Of a DNA stretch of 64,000 nucleotides, positions 55,531 through 63,803 are shown in pieces (position 1 is the first letter of the stretch; the number at the start of each line of letters is the position of its first letter). The position numbers and the translations under genes were made by a program. Under the pieces are notes generated by a model. That model ran no database searches and had not been told where the DNA came from. It saw nothing but the letters and a program-made list of their open reading frames with translations. Source of the DNA: JACRCG01 sp964524835 (lineage in GTDB: Bacteria; Desulfobacterota; Desulfuromonadia; Geobacterales; Pseudopelobacteraceae); NCBI GenBank assembly GCA_964524835.1, contig CAZGEG010000004.1, positions 141,599 through 205,598 of the forward strand, read 5' to 3'.

Positions 55531-56112
55531 GTGGAATCGGACCGGATCAAATGGAATGCGCGCTTCGAGTCGCAGGAGTCATACCTGGGAGAGCGTCCCT
55601 CGCCGTTCCTGGTGAGGGAGATCGGGAGGATCAAGACCCTCGTTCCCGGGTCGGAGGCACTGGACATCGCCTGCGGAGAAGGGAGAAACAGCATCTTCCT
55701 GGCCCGGCACGGTTTCAGGGTGGTCGGCGTGGACATTTCGGACAGCGGGCTGGCGAAGGGGCGCAGCCGTGCCCGGGCAGCTGGTATAGATGTCGATTTC
55801 CGGAGGGTTGATCTTGACGGCGGCATTGTTGACGGGACGTACGACCTGATTCTGAATTTCAATTTTCTGCTGCGGGGGTTGATCCCGTCCGAAGTCGCCT
55901 CCCTGAAGCCGGGCGGACTGCTCCTCTTCGACAGCATCATGGCCTCGGAACAGCTTCTGCAATTCCACAACCCCGCCTACCTGCTGCAGCCGGGGGAGTT
56001 GAAGCGGTTATTTGCGCCGTATGGCGGCGAGATTCTTTTTTTCGAGGAGAGCCGTGACGACGAAACTCCGACCGCCCGCCTCCTATTCAGGAAAAGTCCT
56101 CTCAGTCCTTAA
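55531..56112 (+). CDS. Class I SAM-dependent methyltransferase
   Basis: 193 residues, GTG start. SAM-binding motif ALDIACGEGRNSIFLARHG followed by VVGVDISDSG matches the TehB/UbiG-like group. It starts 18 bases after the regulator stop and may be in the same transcript. Substrate unknown. Confidence 0.83.
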   Translation: MESDRIKWNARFESQESYLGERPSPFLVREIGRIKTLVPGSEALDIACGEGRNSIFLARHGFRVVGVDISDSGLAKGRSRARAAGIDVDFRRVDLDGGIVDGTYDLILNFNFLLRGLIPSEVASLKPGGLLLFDSIMASEQLLQFHNPAYLLQPGELKRLFAPYGGEILFFEESRDDETPTARLLFRKSPLSP

Positions 56113-56179
56113 CTACCGCGGATTCAGCCCCCCCCGCAAGAGTTCACTGCAAATGCCTCCATCCTGAAGTAGCACCCCT

Positions 56180-57670
56180 TCACGGCTCTGCCCATCCCTT
56201 TGACCGCTCCAGTGCCCTGCTCCAGGTGCGGCGCAGCTCTGCCGCCCTCCCCCGCTCCATGGCCGGGGAAAAGACCCGTTCCGCCTTCCAGAGCTGCCCG
56301 ATTTCCGCACGGTCGCGCCAGTAACCGACCGCCAGTCCGGCCAGATAGGCCGCCCCCAGCGCCGTCGTCTCCCGCACCTGCGGCCGTACGACCGGGCAAC
56401 CCAGCAGGTCGGCCTGGAACTGCATCAGCAGGTCGTTGGCAGTGGCGCCGCCATCCACCCGCAGCTCTGCCAGCGGGGTGCCGGCATCCACCTCCATCGC
56501 TTCCAGCAGGTCGGCGGTCTGGAAGGCGATGCTTTCCAGGGCGGCCCGGGCGATATGCCCGGCGGTCGTGCCGCGGGTCAGCCCAAGCAGCGTGCCGCGG
56601 GCATACGGGTCCCAGTGGGGTGCTCCCAGGCCGGTAAAGGCCGGGACGAGGCAGACGCCGCCGTTGTCCGGAACGGAAGCGGCTAGCGCTTCGACCTCTC
56701 CGGAGGACCGGATGATTCCGAGGCCGTCCCGCAGCCACTGCACCACCGCCCCGGCCACAAAGACGCTTCCTTCCAGGGCATATTCAGTCCGGTCCCCTAT
56801 TTTGCACGCCACGGTGGTAATCAGGTTCTGTGAGGAGTTCACCGGCCTTGTTCCGGTATGCATCAGCATGAAACAGCCGGTGCCGTAGGTGTTTTTGACC
56901 ATGCCGGGGCGGTCGCAGAACTGGCCGAACAGCGCCGCCTGCTGGTCGCCGGCGATTCCGGCGATCGGCACCCGGCTGGCAAGGAAGCGGGCTGCGGTAT
57001 GGCCGTAAAGTTTGCTGGAATCGACTACTTCGGGAAGGATCGACGGGGGGATGCGGAGAATTTCCAGCAGCTGCGGATCCCACGCCATGTCGTGGATATT
57101 GAACAGCAGCGTGCGGGAGGCGTTGCTGGCATCGGTGATGTGGCGTTCCCCCCCGGTAAGGTTCCAGACCAGCCAGGAATCGATCGTGCCGAAGGCCAGT
57201 TCACCCGCCTCGGCTTTACTCCTGGCACCGGGCACATGGTCGAGCAGCCAGGCGAGCTTGGTGGCGGAGAAATAGGGGTCCAGCACCAGCCCGGTCTTTG
57301 CCCGGAAGGCCGGTTCATGCCCCCGGGACCGGAGCAGGTCACACTCGCCGGAGGTGCGTCGATCCTGCCAGACGATGGCGTGGTGGATCGGCCTGCCGGT
57401 GCTGCGGTCCCAGACAACCGTTGTTTCCCGCTGGTTGGTGATGCCGATGGCGGCGATGTCGGCGGCGGTCACGCCGGCCCGGGCGATCGCCTCCACCGCC
57501 ACGCCGAGCTGCGAGGCCCAGATTTCTTCCGCATCGTGCTCCACCAGGCCGGGCGCGGGAAAAAACTGGCAAAATTCCTTCCGGGCGAGGCCGCGGATCG
57601 TGCCGTCATGGTCGAACACCAGGGCGCGGGAACTGGTCGTCCCCTGGTCAAGGGCAAGGATGAAGCTCAT
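56180..57670 (-). CDS. glpK: Glycerol kinase
   Basis: 496 residues of the FGGY family. It phosphorylates glycerol to glycerol 3-phosphate. The N-terminus MSFILALDQGTTSSRALVFDH and segments such as GITNQRETTVVWDR, YGTGCFMLMHTG and RGTLLGLTRGTT are typical of GlpK. No glpF, glpD or regulator is adjacent. It converges with the methyltransferase across a 67-base gap without a clear hairpin. GC content looks higher here than around the CRISPR region. Confidence 0.95.
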   Translation of the reverse strand: MSFILALDQGTTSSRALVFDHDGTIRGLARKEFCQFFPAPGLVEHDAEEIWASQLGVAVEAIARAGVTAADIAAIGITNQRETTVVWDRSTGRPIHHAIVWQDRRTSGECDLLRSRGHEPAFRAKTGLVLDPYFSATKLAWLLDHVPGARSKAEAGELAFGTIDSWLVWNLTGGERHITDASNASRTLLFNIHDMAWDPQLLEILRIPPSILPEVVDSSKLYGHTAARFLASRVPIAGIAGDQQAALFGQFCDRPGMVKNTYGTGCFMLMHTGTRPVNSSQNLITTVACKIGDRTEYALEGSVFVAGAVVQWLRDGLGIIRSSGEVEALAASVPDNGGVCLVPAFTGLGAPHWDPYARGTLLGLTRGTTAGHIARAALESIAFQTADLLEAMEVDAGTPLAELRVDGGATANDLLMQFQADLLGCPVVRPQVRETTALGAAYLAGLAVGYWRDRAEIGQLWKAERVFSPAMERGRAAELRRTWSRALERSKGWAEP

Positions 57671-57711
57671 CGTTCATGACCTCCGGCGGGTTCTGTCTGT
57701 TCAAGCATGAA

Positions 57712-59091
57712 TCATGGTGCTGCCTGCTGCGCACCATGCGGCTTTCGCCGCCGGCGGCGGCGCTTCTTCCGCGGTGGCGCCCCGCTCTCTCCGGAGCGCT
57801 CGGACAGCGGCGGCAGCGGTTCCATCTGTTCCGCCTGAGCCAGCCACCATTCCAGCCGCCCGGCAACGTCCTTCCTGTCGCCGCGAGTGATCCGGCAGTA
57901 TTCGAGGATATCGTTAAAATCCTTACGGGCGATGAATACCTGCGGTCGGCGACCGGGGACCTGCTTCAGGCGCATCTGCTGGGCAATGATGTCGCGAATA
58001 GCGAACCCGACGCCTTTCGTGATCTGCACAAACGGGCAGACTTCTCCCAGAAACTCCGCTGTCGCGGCATCGACACTCTGCTGCCACGGCGCGCCATTGG
58101 CGCGGAAGATCTGCGCCTTCTCATCGAGGTACTCGCCGAAAAGAAGTGCCAGGAGGAGCGGCGGGGAGATCTTGTCCCCCTGCTGGATGCGGGAATCGAC
58201 GCAGGTGAGCATCTCGCCGAACCGGGTGTGGGGGAAACCTTCGCTTTCGGAGTCGAGCCAGGCGGAGAAAGCCGGAAAAAGCGCCGCGAAGAGGCCGGTC
58301 TGGCGGAGGAGGTCGCAGCACTTCGCCCCTTCTCCCGAGAGCAGGATCTTGAGCATCTCCTCATAGAGGCGCGGCGGCGAGGCCCTGACGATGTTATCGG
58401 CGAAGGCGACCAGCGCCTTCCGTGTCTCTTCCGCCATCGTGAAACCGAGCAGGGCGGCAAACCGCACCGCCCGCAGCATCCGCACCGGGTCTTCCTGAAA
58501 ACGGACCTCCGGATCGCCGATGGTGCGGATGATGCCGGCGCCCAGGTCGGCGAGGCCGGAGGCGAAGTCGATGATCGAGAAATCGGCAATGTCGTAGGCA
58601 AGCGCGTTGACGGTAAAGTCGCGGCGCAGCGCATCTTCTTCGGGGGTGCCGTAGACGTTGTCCCGCAGGATCATCCCCTCGTCATCCTTCAGCGCCTGCG
58701 GCTGCTTCTGCCGGTGTTCACCTCTGCGCGTCTCAGCCACCGCTGGTTCCGGCTCATCCGGCGCCTGGGAACGGAAGGTCGCCACCTCGATGAGCTCGTC
58801 ATGGAAGTGAATGTGTGCCAGGCGGAAGCGTCGCCCGACAAGACGGCAGCTGCGGAACAACTTCTTCACCTCGCCGGGGGTAGCGTTGGTCACAACATCG
58901 AAATCCTTCGGCTCCCGCCCGAGCAGGAGGTCGCGCACACAGCCGCCGACGAGATAGGCGACAAAGCCGTTATCTTTCAGCCGGTAGAGAACGCGCAGGG
59001 CGTTCGGGCTCATGATCTTGCGGGATATCCCGTGCACCTGCCGCGTGATGACTACCTGGCCGCTCTTTTCCGGGCTTTTATTCTTATTCAT
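57712..59091 (-). CDS. pcnB: Poly(A) polymerase PcnB type
   Basis: 459 residues, nucleotidyltransferase fold: VGGCVRDLLLGR, PKDFDVV with the metal Asp residues (~63, 65), and RRFRLAHIHF, the sequence typical of PcnB as opposed to CCA-adding enzymes. The C-terminus ends in a basic tail (KKRRRRRRK), as in many PcnB proteins. It adds poly(A) tails that target RNA for decay. The N-terminal 20 residues precede the conserved core and are duplicated as a decayed copy at 62526-62590. The start lies 114 bases from the NYN gene's stop. Confidence 0.9.
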   Translation of the reverse strand: MNKNKSPEKSGQVVITRQVHGISRKIMSPNALRVLYRLKDNGFVAYLVGGCVRDLLLGREPKDFDVVTNATPGEVKKLFRSCRLVGRRFRLAHIHFHDELIEVATFRSQAPDEPEPAVAETRRGEHRQKQPQALKDDEGMILRDNVYGTPEEDALRRDFTVNALAYDIADFSIIDFASGLADLGAGIIRTIGDPEVRFQEDPVRMLRAVRFAALLGFTMAEETRKALVAFADNIVRASPPRLYEEMLKILLSGEGAKCCDLLRQTGLFAALFPAFSAWLDSESEGFPHTRFGEMLTCVDSRIQQGDKISPPLLLALLFGEYLDEKAQIFRANGAPWQQSVDAATAEFLGEVCPFVQITKGVGFAIRDIIAQQMRLKQVPGRRPQVFIARKDFNDILEYCRITRGDRKDVAGRLEWWLAQAEQMEPLPPLSERSGESGAPPRKKRRRRRRKPHGAQQAAP

Positions 59092-59204
59092 TCTGTGGCA
59101 GCACTCCCTGTCCGACGCTCAGAGGTTTATTTTCTAATGGAACTTGACGGGAATATTCAGTGGGGGGCAGTTCCGATTTACCCGGATTCACCACGGGACA
59201 CACC

Positions 59205-60062
59205 CTATTTGCCCTTCAAATTCTTCACATACAGCGACTTGCCGCCGGTAGTGCTGGTCACGCGCTCTTCCATGATAAAATTATTCGGATACGCCTTGAT
59301 CAGTTCGCTGAGTTTCTTGAAGTTATACAAACGGGGATCGAATTCGGGACGGAGCTTGCTGATATTGGTGCCGACCGGGCCGAGATTCGTCCAGCCGCTT
59401 TCATCGGAGATGTCGTCGATCACCTTTGCGATCATATCCAGCGGTACCTTGATATTTATGGGAGCCGTAGCTGCCGGCGGCTTGATCTCGGCTGCGGCAG
59501 TGGCTGCGGAACGGATGCCGCGACCCTTTGCTGCCGGTTTTTGCGGAGTTGCAGCCGGTTCGACGGCCGGAAGAGCAGGGATACGAAGGATGTCCGTGTA
59601 AATGAACTTGTCACAGGCGGAGACGAAGGGGGATGGGGTTTTCCGTTCGCCGAAGCCGTACACCGTCAGTCCCTCCTCCCTCAGGCGGGACGCCAGGCGG
59701 GTGAAGTCGCTGTCACTCGACACCAGGCAGAAGCCGTCGAAGCGCCGGGTATAGAGCAGATCCATCGCATCGATAATCAGCGAGCTGTCGGTGGCGTTCT
59801 TCCCCTTGGTGTAGGCAAACTGCTGGACCGGGTTGATGGAGTATTCAAGCAGCACCTTTTTCCAGCTCCCCAGCTGCGGGGCGGTCCAGTCGCCGTAGAT
59901 ACGCTTTACGCTGGCCACGCCGAATTTGGCAATTTCCTCGAACAGCCCTTCGACAATGGATGCCTGGGCGTTGTCGGCATCGATCAGGACTGCAAGGCGC
60001 TTTTGAGCCTCTTCCGGCTCCAGTCGTTGGGCATAGCGCGGGTGGGAAGATTTGTTGTCCAT
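59205..60062 (-). CDS. NYN-domain RNase-like protein with C-terminal LOTUS/OST-HTH domain
   Basis: 285 residues. An NYN (PIN-like) domain (~20-160) has the acidic site Asp28 in VLIDADN, Asp92 and Asp98 (KNATDSSLIIDAMD) and Asp117/119 (SSDSDF). A linker with Ala/Pro-rich stretch (~165-200) leads to an OST-HTH/LOTUS domain (~205-280). NYN-LOTUS proteins are predicted RNases acting on structured or tRNA-like RNAs. It sits between pcnB and the DUF6178 gene, which makes an RNA-related role plausible. The stop overlaps a GGGACA...CCCTATTT sequence (see findings). Confidence 0.88.
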   Translation of the reverse strand: MDNKSSHPRYAQRLEPEEAQKRLAVLIDADNAQASIVEGLFEEIAKFGVASVKRIYGDWTAPQLGSWKKVLLEYSINPVQQFAYTKGKNATDSSLIIDAMDLLYTRRFDGFCLVSSDSDFTRLASRLREEGLTVYGFGERKTPSPFVSACDKFIYTDILRIPALPAVEPAATPQKPAAKGRGIRSAATAAAEIKPPAATAPINIKVPLDMIAKVIDDISDESGWTNLGPVGTNISKLRPEFDPRLYNFKKLSELIKAYPNNFIMEERVTSTTGGKSLYVKNLKGK

Positions 60063-60116
60063 GGTTCATCCTTTTGATTGTGATTTGATATGAATACCTG
60101 CAGGAAACTGGCTGAT

Positions 60117-61397
60117 TCACCCTTCCAGCTTTTTCAGGAAATCCGCCACGTTGGTCACATCCTGCAGCTCCCGGAATTCCCGGTAGCCGTCAATGCCGTC
60201 CGGATCAAGACCGCGATAGTAGCGGGGGCGCGAGGTTTTCAGTCCCGACAGCGCTTTGCCGGTGGCATACTCCGCATCATCCAGCTTGTCCGCCCGGAGC
60301 TTCAGGCCGATCACCAGGCTGAATCCCAGTTGGAACAGCCTTTTCAGGTATTCGCCGGCAACGATTTCCACTCCCTTTGTTTCATCACCTTCGCACAGGT
60401 ACTCCAGAGCGATGTTCAGATAGCCGTAAAGCCGCTCCACCACCGTCCGCATCTGTTCCATGCCGGCAAGGTGGGCTTCATCGGCCACCAGGGCAGTGTT
60501 GATCAGGTAATTAAGCTCCATGCGGAACAGATCCGAGTCCGCCCGGAGAATGACCCTCTCCAGGAACGTCTTGCCGGTCAAAAGCAGGCCGGGGAGAGTG
60601 GTTGCCTCGACCGCCTGCTGGAGGGACTTGTCGCGTCCGGGTGTGAACGTGGCCGGGTTGATGCGCGAGTAAAGCTCAAGCGCCTCGTCATGGGGAGGAA
60701 AGCCGAGATCGGCAAGGCGGCCCGATTTCAGGTGATAGCACTCCTCCTCCGCTTCGATGTCGATTTCGCCGCTCACGCTTTCCATCAGCGACGCGTACAG
60801 GGGGTTGTCCAGGCGGCAGATCTTTTCCAGGAAGGTGCCGATTATCTGGGCGTGTTCGGGGTTCTTGAATTTGATCAGGAACACGTCGTCAAAGGTATGG
60901 TCCCAGTCGGTCTGGCGTTCTTCATCGGTGTTGATATCGCCGATGCCTCCCGCGACGATAAGCTCCCTCCCGAGGAAAAGGGAGAGGAGATTGAAATCCA
61001 GGTGCGGCAGCAGTTCCACAAAATGCTCCTCGCTCCCCAGCATGATATATCCCAGGTATTCGACCGCCTTGTCTTCCGAAAACGACCAGCGCCGCCAGAG
61101 TTCCATATCCAGGATGAAGACGCACTGTTCCGGGCTAGCCAGCGCCAGCAGTTCCATCGCTTCAGGTCCGCCGTCTTCCTTGAACAGCCAGTACAGCTCG
61201 TGGGGTTGCATGGCCCGGGCCAGTTTCTTGCCGTCCGGATCACCCAGGATCAGGGCCATCTTCTCCTTGGGGAGGACCCCGTCAAGATAGGTGCGCTTGC
61301 CGGCAAGAGGAAGTGTGCTGAACTCCTCTTCACCAACCCGTACGCTCGCTGCCACTGCACTGCCCGCATCTTTTCCGGTTATGCTTTTTTTCGACAT
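60117..61397 (-). CDS. DUF6178 family protein
   Basis: 426 residues, soluble, largely helical. It matches the DUF6178 family known from deltaproteobacteria: N-terminal FSTLPLAGKRTYLDGVLPKEKMALI, LMLGSEEHFVELLPHLD and LSLFLGRELIVAGGIGDIN. No catalytic motif is recognised and no function is known. A gap of 54 bases separates it from the NYN gene, so the two could be co-transcribed. Confidence 0.8.
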   Translation of the reverse strand: MSKKSITGKDAGSAVAASVRVGEEEFSTLPLAGKRTYLDGVLPKEKMALILGDPDGKKLARAMQPHELYWLFKEDGGPEAMELLALASPEQCVFILDMELWRRWSFSEDKAVEYLGYIMLGSEEHFVELLPHLDFNLLSLFLGRELIVAGGIGDINTDEERQTDWDHTFDDVFLIKFKNPEHAQIIGTFLEKICRLDNPLYASLMESVSGEIDIEAEEECYHLKSGRLADLGFPPHDEALELYSRINPATFTPGRDKSLQQAVEATTLPGLLLTGKTFLERVILRADSDLFRMELNYLINTALVADEAHLAGMEQMRTVVERLYGYLNIALEYLCEGDETKGVEIVAGEYLKRLFQLGFSLVIGLKLRADKLDDAEYATGKALSGLKTSRPRYYRGLDPDGIDGYREFRELQDVTNVADFLKKLEG

Positions 61398-61666
61398 ATA
61401 TACTCCTGGTCAATCGGGATCGATCCCGGTTAAATTAATAATTTAATTGAATGTTGCTTGATGACTACAAGGCGGCAGGCTGCGTATTGATACCCGTTTT
61501 GCCTGTTTAGACACCGATAGTTTCATATTTATAGCACGTTAGGCTGGTCAAACCAAGGGAGACTCTTCGAAGTCATGCGGTGCAAGGTATTGTAGCGGGT
61601 CCGGCGGAAGGTGTTTTGTAAGATGCGGCGCTCAGAACCTATGTTCACCCCATCTGACGGGGATTC

Positions 61667-61675
61667 TGCTATACT
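61667..61675 (+). promoter_or_regulatory. Extended -10 promoter for the small Cys-rich protein
   Basis: TGCTATACT carries the extended TG motif ahead of TATACT. No clear -35 lies at 17 bases. The 328-base gap 61398-61725 has no other gene-like content apart from this and the ribosome site GGAGG before the small ORF. Confidence 0.4.
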
Positions 61676-61725
61676 CAATTGAGAGGAATCAAATCGACTT
61701 TAACCAAAAAGGAATGGAGGACGTC

Positions 61726-61893
61726 ATGGCCTGCAATATCGAGCAGCACAAAATGCATATGTGCGCACTCAAGGCAGAGAATAATGATGAGTGCATCAAA
61801 AGTCTCAGTGACAAGCCGACAGTTGTTTGCGGCAACTGCGGTGCGAAAGCAAATAGTCCCGATAATTTATGTTCCCCCCAGCCGCTGAAGTGA
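61726..61893 (+). CDS. Small Cys-rich protein, 55 residues
   Basis: Begins MACNIEQHKMHMCAL, with GGAGG seven bases upstream. Residues after ~33 read VVCGNCGAKANSPDNLC, a CxxC pair plus other cysteines that may bind a metal. Six cysteines in 55 residues. Too short for many gene finders; the competing frame at 61679-61888 lacks a ribosome site and family features. Similar short Cys-rich proteins seem common in Geobacter, but I know no function. Confidence 0.7.
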   Translation: MACNIEQHKMHMCALKAENNDECIKSLSDKPTVVCGNCGAKANSPDNLCSPQPLK

Positions 61894-61923
61894 CGAATGC
61901 GGGACCATAAAAACTGTACCTGT

Positions 61924-61971
61924 GGGGTCAACCCTTGATCCGGGGAATGTCTCCTGTCAAGGGGTGGCCCC
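61924..61971. repeat. Inverted repeat, dispersed-element type
   Basis: GGGGTCAACCCTTGA (61924-61938) and TCAAGGGGTGGCCCC (61957-61971) match as inverted arms in 13 of 15 positions, with an 18-base loop. A related motif, TCAAGGGCAGACCCTT, lies at 62501-62516 on the other side of the DUF4124 gene. The hairpin could serve as a terminator between the Cys-rich gene and the convergent DUF4124 gene. Confidence 0.6.
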
Positions 61972-61997
61972 TTAACTTAAGCTTTCGGTTTCATTGT

Positions 61998-62369
61998 TTA
62001 TTCAAAGCGGCGGATTAACTGGCCGGTATTTTCATCCAACTCAATGACCAGTGTTTTGCCTTTTTTTGCAGAACTCTTTTTTTCTTCCGCCTGCTGTTGA
62101 GCCTTTTTGTCGGCTTCCTGCTGTTCATACTGTTCCAGGGCGGCTGCACTTCGTCTGGCCACGGGGTCTTTGGCTGTAAGGTCTTTATCCCAAATGACAA
62201 TGACCCGGTTCCGATATTTTTTTGGGACGTCTTCAAACCTGTTGGTGATTATCAGGTTTCCCTTGTTGTCCTTGTACTTGAAAAAGTCGGCCATAGATAC
62301 CTGCGGCAGTATAAGCAGCAAGACAACGACAACAAACAATAAGACATACTGCGGATATCTCATCTTCAT
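61998..62369 (-). CDS. DUF4124 domain protein
   Basis: 123 residues. Signal peptide or anchor (~1-27, VLLFVVVVLLLILPQVSMA), then the short DUF4124 domain with FFKYKDNKGNLIITN, and a Gln/Lys/Glu-rich coiled tail. The protein is probably periplasmic. Function unknown. It is flanked by dispersed repeats on both sides. Confidence 0.83.
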   Translation of the reverse strand: MKMRYPQYVLLFVVVVLLLILPQVSMADFFKYKDNKGNLIITNRFEDVPKKYRNRVIVIWDKDLTAKDPVARRSAAALEQYEQQEADKKAQQQAEEKKSSAKKGKTLVIELDENTGQLIRRFE

Positions 62370-62525
62370 GGTTTCTCCACGGGATTTATTGGGTCAGGAT
62401 TCTAGGTCGTTAAGTCAGGATGAAGTATTTATAATCTTTATATATCTTGGAAGTCTGATCCCGAAGCGCCTGTTAGATTTAAAGATTTAAATATCTCGTG
62501 TCAAGGGCAGACCCTTTAGTCTGTT

Positions 62526-62590
62526 CGTGTTCCTGCCGCGTTATGATTACCGAGCCGCTCTTTTCGGGGCTTTTCTTCCTTATGCATGCT
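62526..62590. pseudogene. Decayed duplicate of the pcnB 5' end
   Basis: About 65 bases align with 59031-59096, the beginning of pcnB, including CCTGCCGCG and GCCGCTCTTTTC. Roughly 85 percent of positions agree by eye, with one indel that breaks the reading frame. The copy lies in the gap between DUF4124 and the AAA ATPase. It is a remnant of a duplication or rearrangement, not a gene. Confidence 0.75.
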
Positions 62591-62615
62591 GTCTATAACC
62601 GGATATGTCTTCATG

Positions 62616-63746
62616 TCAGGTAATCAGCTCCAGATAGTTTTGCCGGTTCATGAGCTGCCAGGTTGCGTTGGGATATGCCTCCAGCCACTCTTTGGGTGCC
62701 TTTGTCTGTGTCGTGCCCCATTTCATCTCATAGCCGAACAGTTTTCCTTCCCGTTCCTCAACCAGATCGATTTCTTTCTGGCTATAGGTGCGCCAAAAAT
62801 AGTTATTAGCCTGCTCCTGCAGGTATTCCTGCCGCTTCATTCGTTCAATAACCAGATAGTTTTCCCATAGTTCACCCACATCATTTCGGAGTTGCACTGC
62901 ATTGAAGTTATTGATAAGGGCATTACGTACACCGTTGTCGATGAAGTAATAGCGGCTGTTTTTGGTTATTTCCGAACGCAGGTTGCGGCTGAATCCGGAA
63001 AGTTTCTGGATAACGAATGCCTTCTCCAGCAGGTCAAGATAGCGTTCGATAGTATTTTTACTCATGCCCAGACTGGTGCCGAGCTCGGTGTAGGAAACCT
63101 CTTTACCGACCTGAAACGCCATCAGCTGGAGCAGTCGGCTGATTTTTGCCGAATGGCGGATGCCATCCAGTTCCAGGACGTCCTTATAGAGATAGGATGC
63201 GACGATCTCTTTCAAATATTGCTCACGCGCCCGGTTATCATTGGTCAAGACAACCTCTGGATACGAACCATAGATCAGGCGGTTCTCCAGGTTGGCGTCC
63301 GTCTGGTGGCGCTGTTCTATCTGCCCGATCTCCAGTTGGGACAGCGGATACAGGCGCAAGGTGGTTTTGCGGCCGGTAAGCGGTTCTCCCACCGCCCGGG
63401 CCAGATCAAAAGAGGACGACCCGGTGGCAATAATCCTGATACCGGGAATGTGATCGATAATCAATTTGAGGTTGGCGCCGATGTTCGGAACTTTCTGGGC
63501 CTCATCTATTACCAACAGGCGGTTGGCGCCGACAAAGGCGGAAAGCTTCTCGATCGACTGGCTGGCCAGGTATCCCTGCACGGTTAGGTCTTCACCGCTA
63601 ACAAGAAGATACGGTTCATCAATATCCTGCAGGAATTGCTTGACCAACGTTGTCTTTCCGGTACGGCGAGCACCGTAAATAATAACCGCCTTACCGGGAA
63701 TCAGTGCCTTTTCGAGATTTTCAAGGTGCTTTTGAACGATGTACAT
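62616..63746 (-). CDS. AAA ATPase with DUF4143 domain
   Basis: 376 residues: P-loop GARRTGKTTLVKQF (Lys31), Walker B LLVIDEAQKV, sensor-like IIATGSSSFDLA, then a DUF4143 nuclease-like domain (~200-376: FGYEMKWGT, EKEIDLVEER in nearby form SQKEIDLVEER). Members of this group are predicted toxin-like or defence-related ATPases of unknown function, often solitary. The upstream site GGAGGAAACTCC precedes ATG 63746. Its promoter carries an inverted repeat, see the next entry. Confidence 0.88.
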   Translation of the reverse strand: MYIVQKHLENLEKALIPGKAVIIYGARRTGKTTLVKQFLQDIDEPYLLVSGEDLTVQGYLASQSIEKLSAFVGANRLLVIDEAQKVPNIGANLKLIIDHIPGIRIIATGSSSFDLARAVGEPLTGRKTTLRLYPLSQLEIGQIEQRHQTDANLENRLIYGSYPEVVLTNDNRAREQYLKEIVASYLYKDVLELDGIRHSAKISRLLQLMAFQVGKEVSYTELGTSLGMSKNTIERYLDLLEKAFVIQKLSGFSRNLRSEITKNSRYYFIDNGVRNALINNFNAVQLRNDVGELWENYLVIERMKRQEYLQEQANNYFWRTYSQKEIDLVEEREGKLFGYEMKWGTTQTKAPKEWLEAYPNATWQLMNRQNYLELIT

Positions 63747-63765
63747 GGAGGAAACTCCGGTTGTT

Positions 63766-63803
63766 AATTGACTCTATTATACATAATTGAGTCAATTTGA
63801 CAA
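63766..63803 (-). promoter_or_regulatory. Promoter with overlapping inverted repeat for the AAA ATPase gene
   Basis: On the minus strand TTGTCA (63803-63798), 16 bases, TATAAT (63781-63776). The inverted repeat AATTGACTC (63766-63774) / GAGTCAATT (63789-63797) has nine perfect bases per arm and a 14-base centre, and spans the -10 and part of the spacer. This suggests a repressor site, perhaps for autoregulation. The remaining bases to 64000 hold no convincing gene. Confidence 0.65.

Noticed and set aside
59160..60077. 305-codon plus-strand frame opposite the NYN gene
   Set aside because: Antisense shadow of a well-supported gene; GC-rich codon structure makes such frames common here.
61679..61888. 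69-codon frame overlapping the small Cys-rich gene
   Set aside because: No ribosome site; the overlapping frame at 61726 has GGAGG and a patterned protein.
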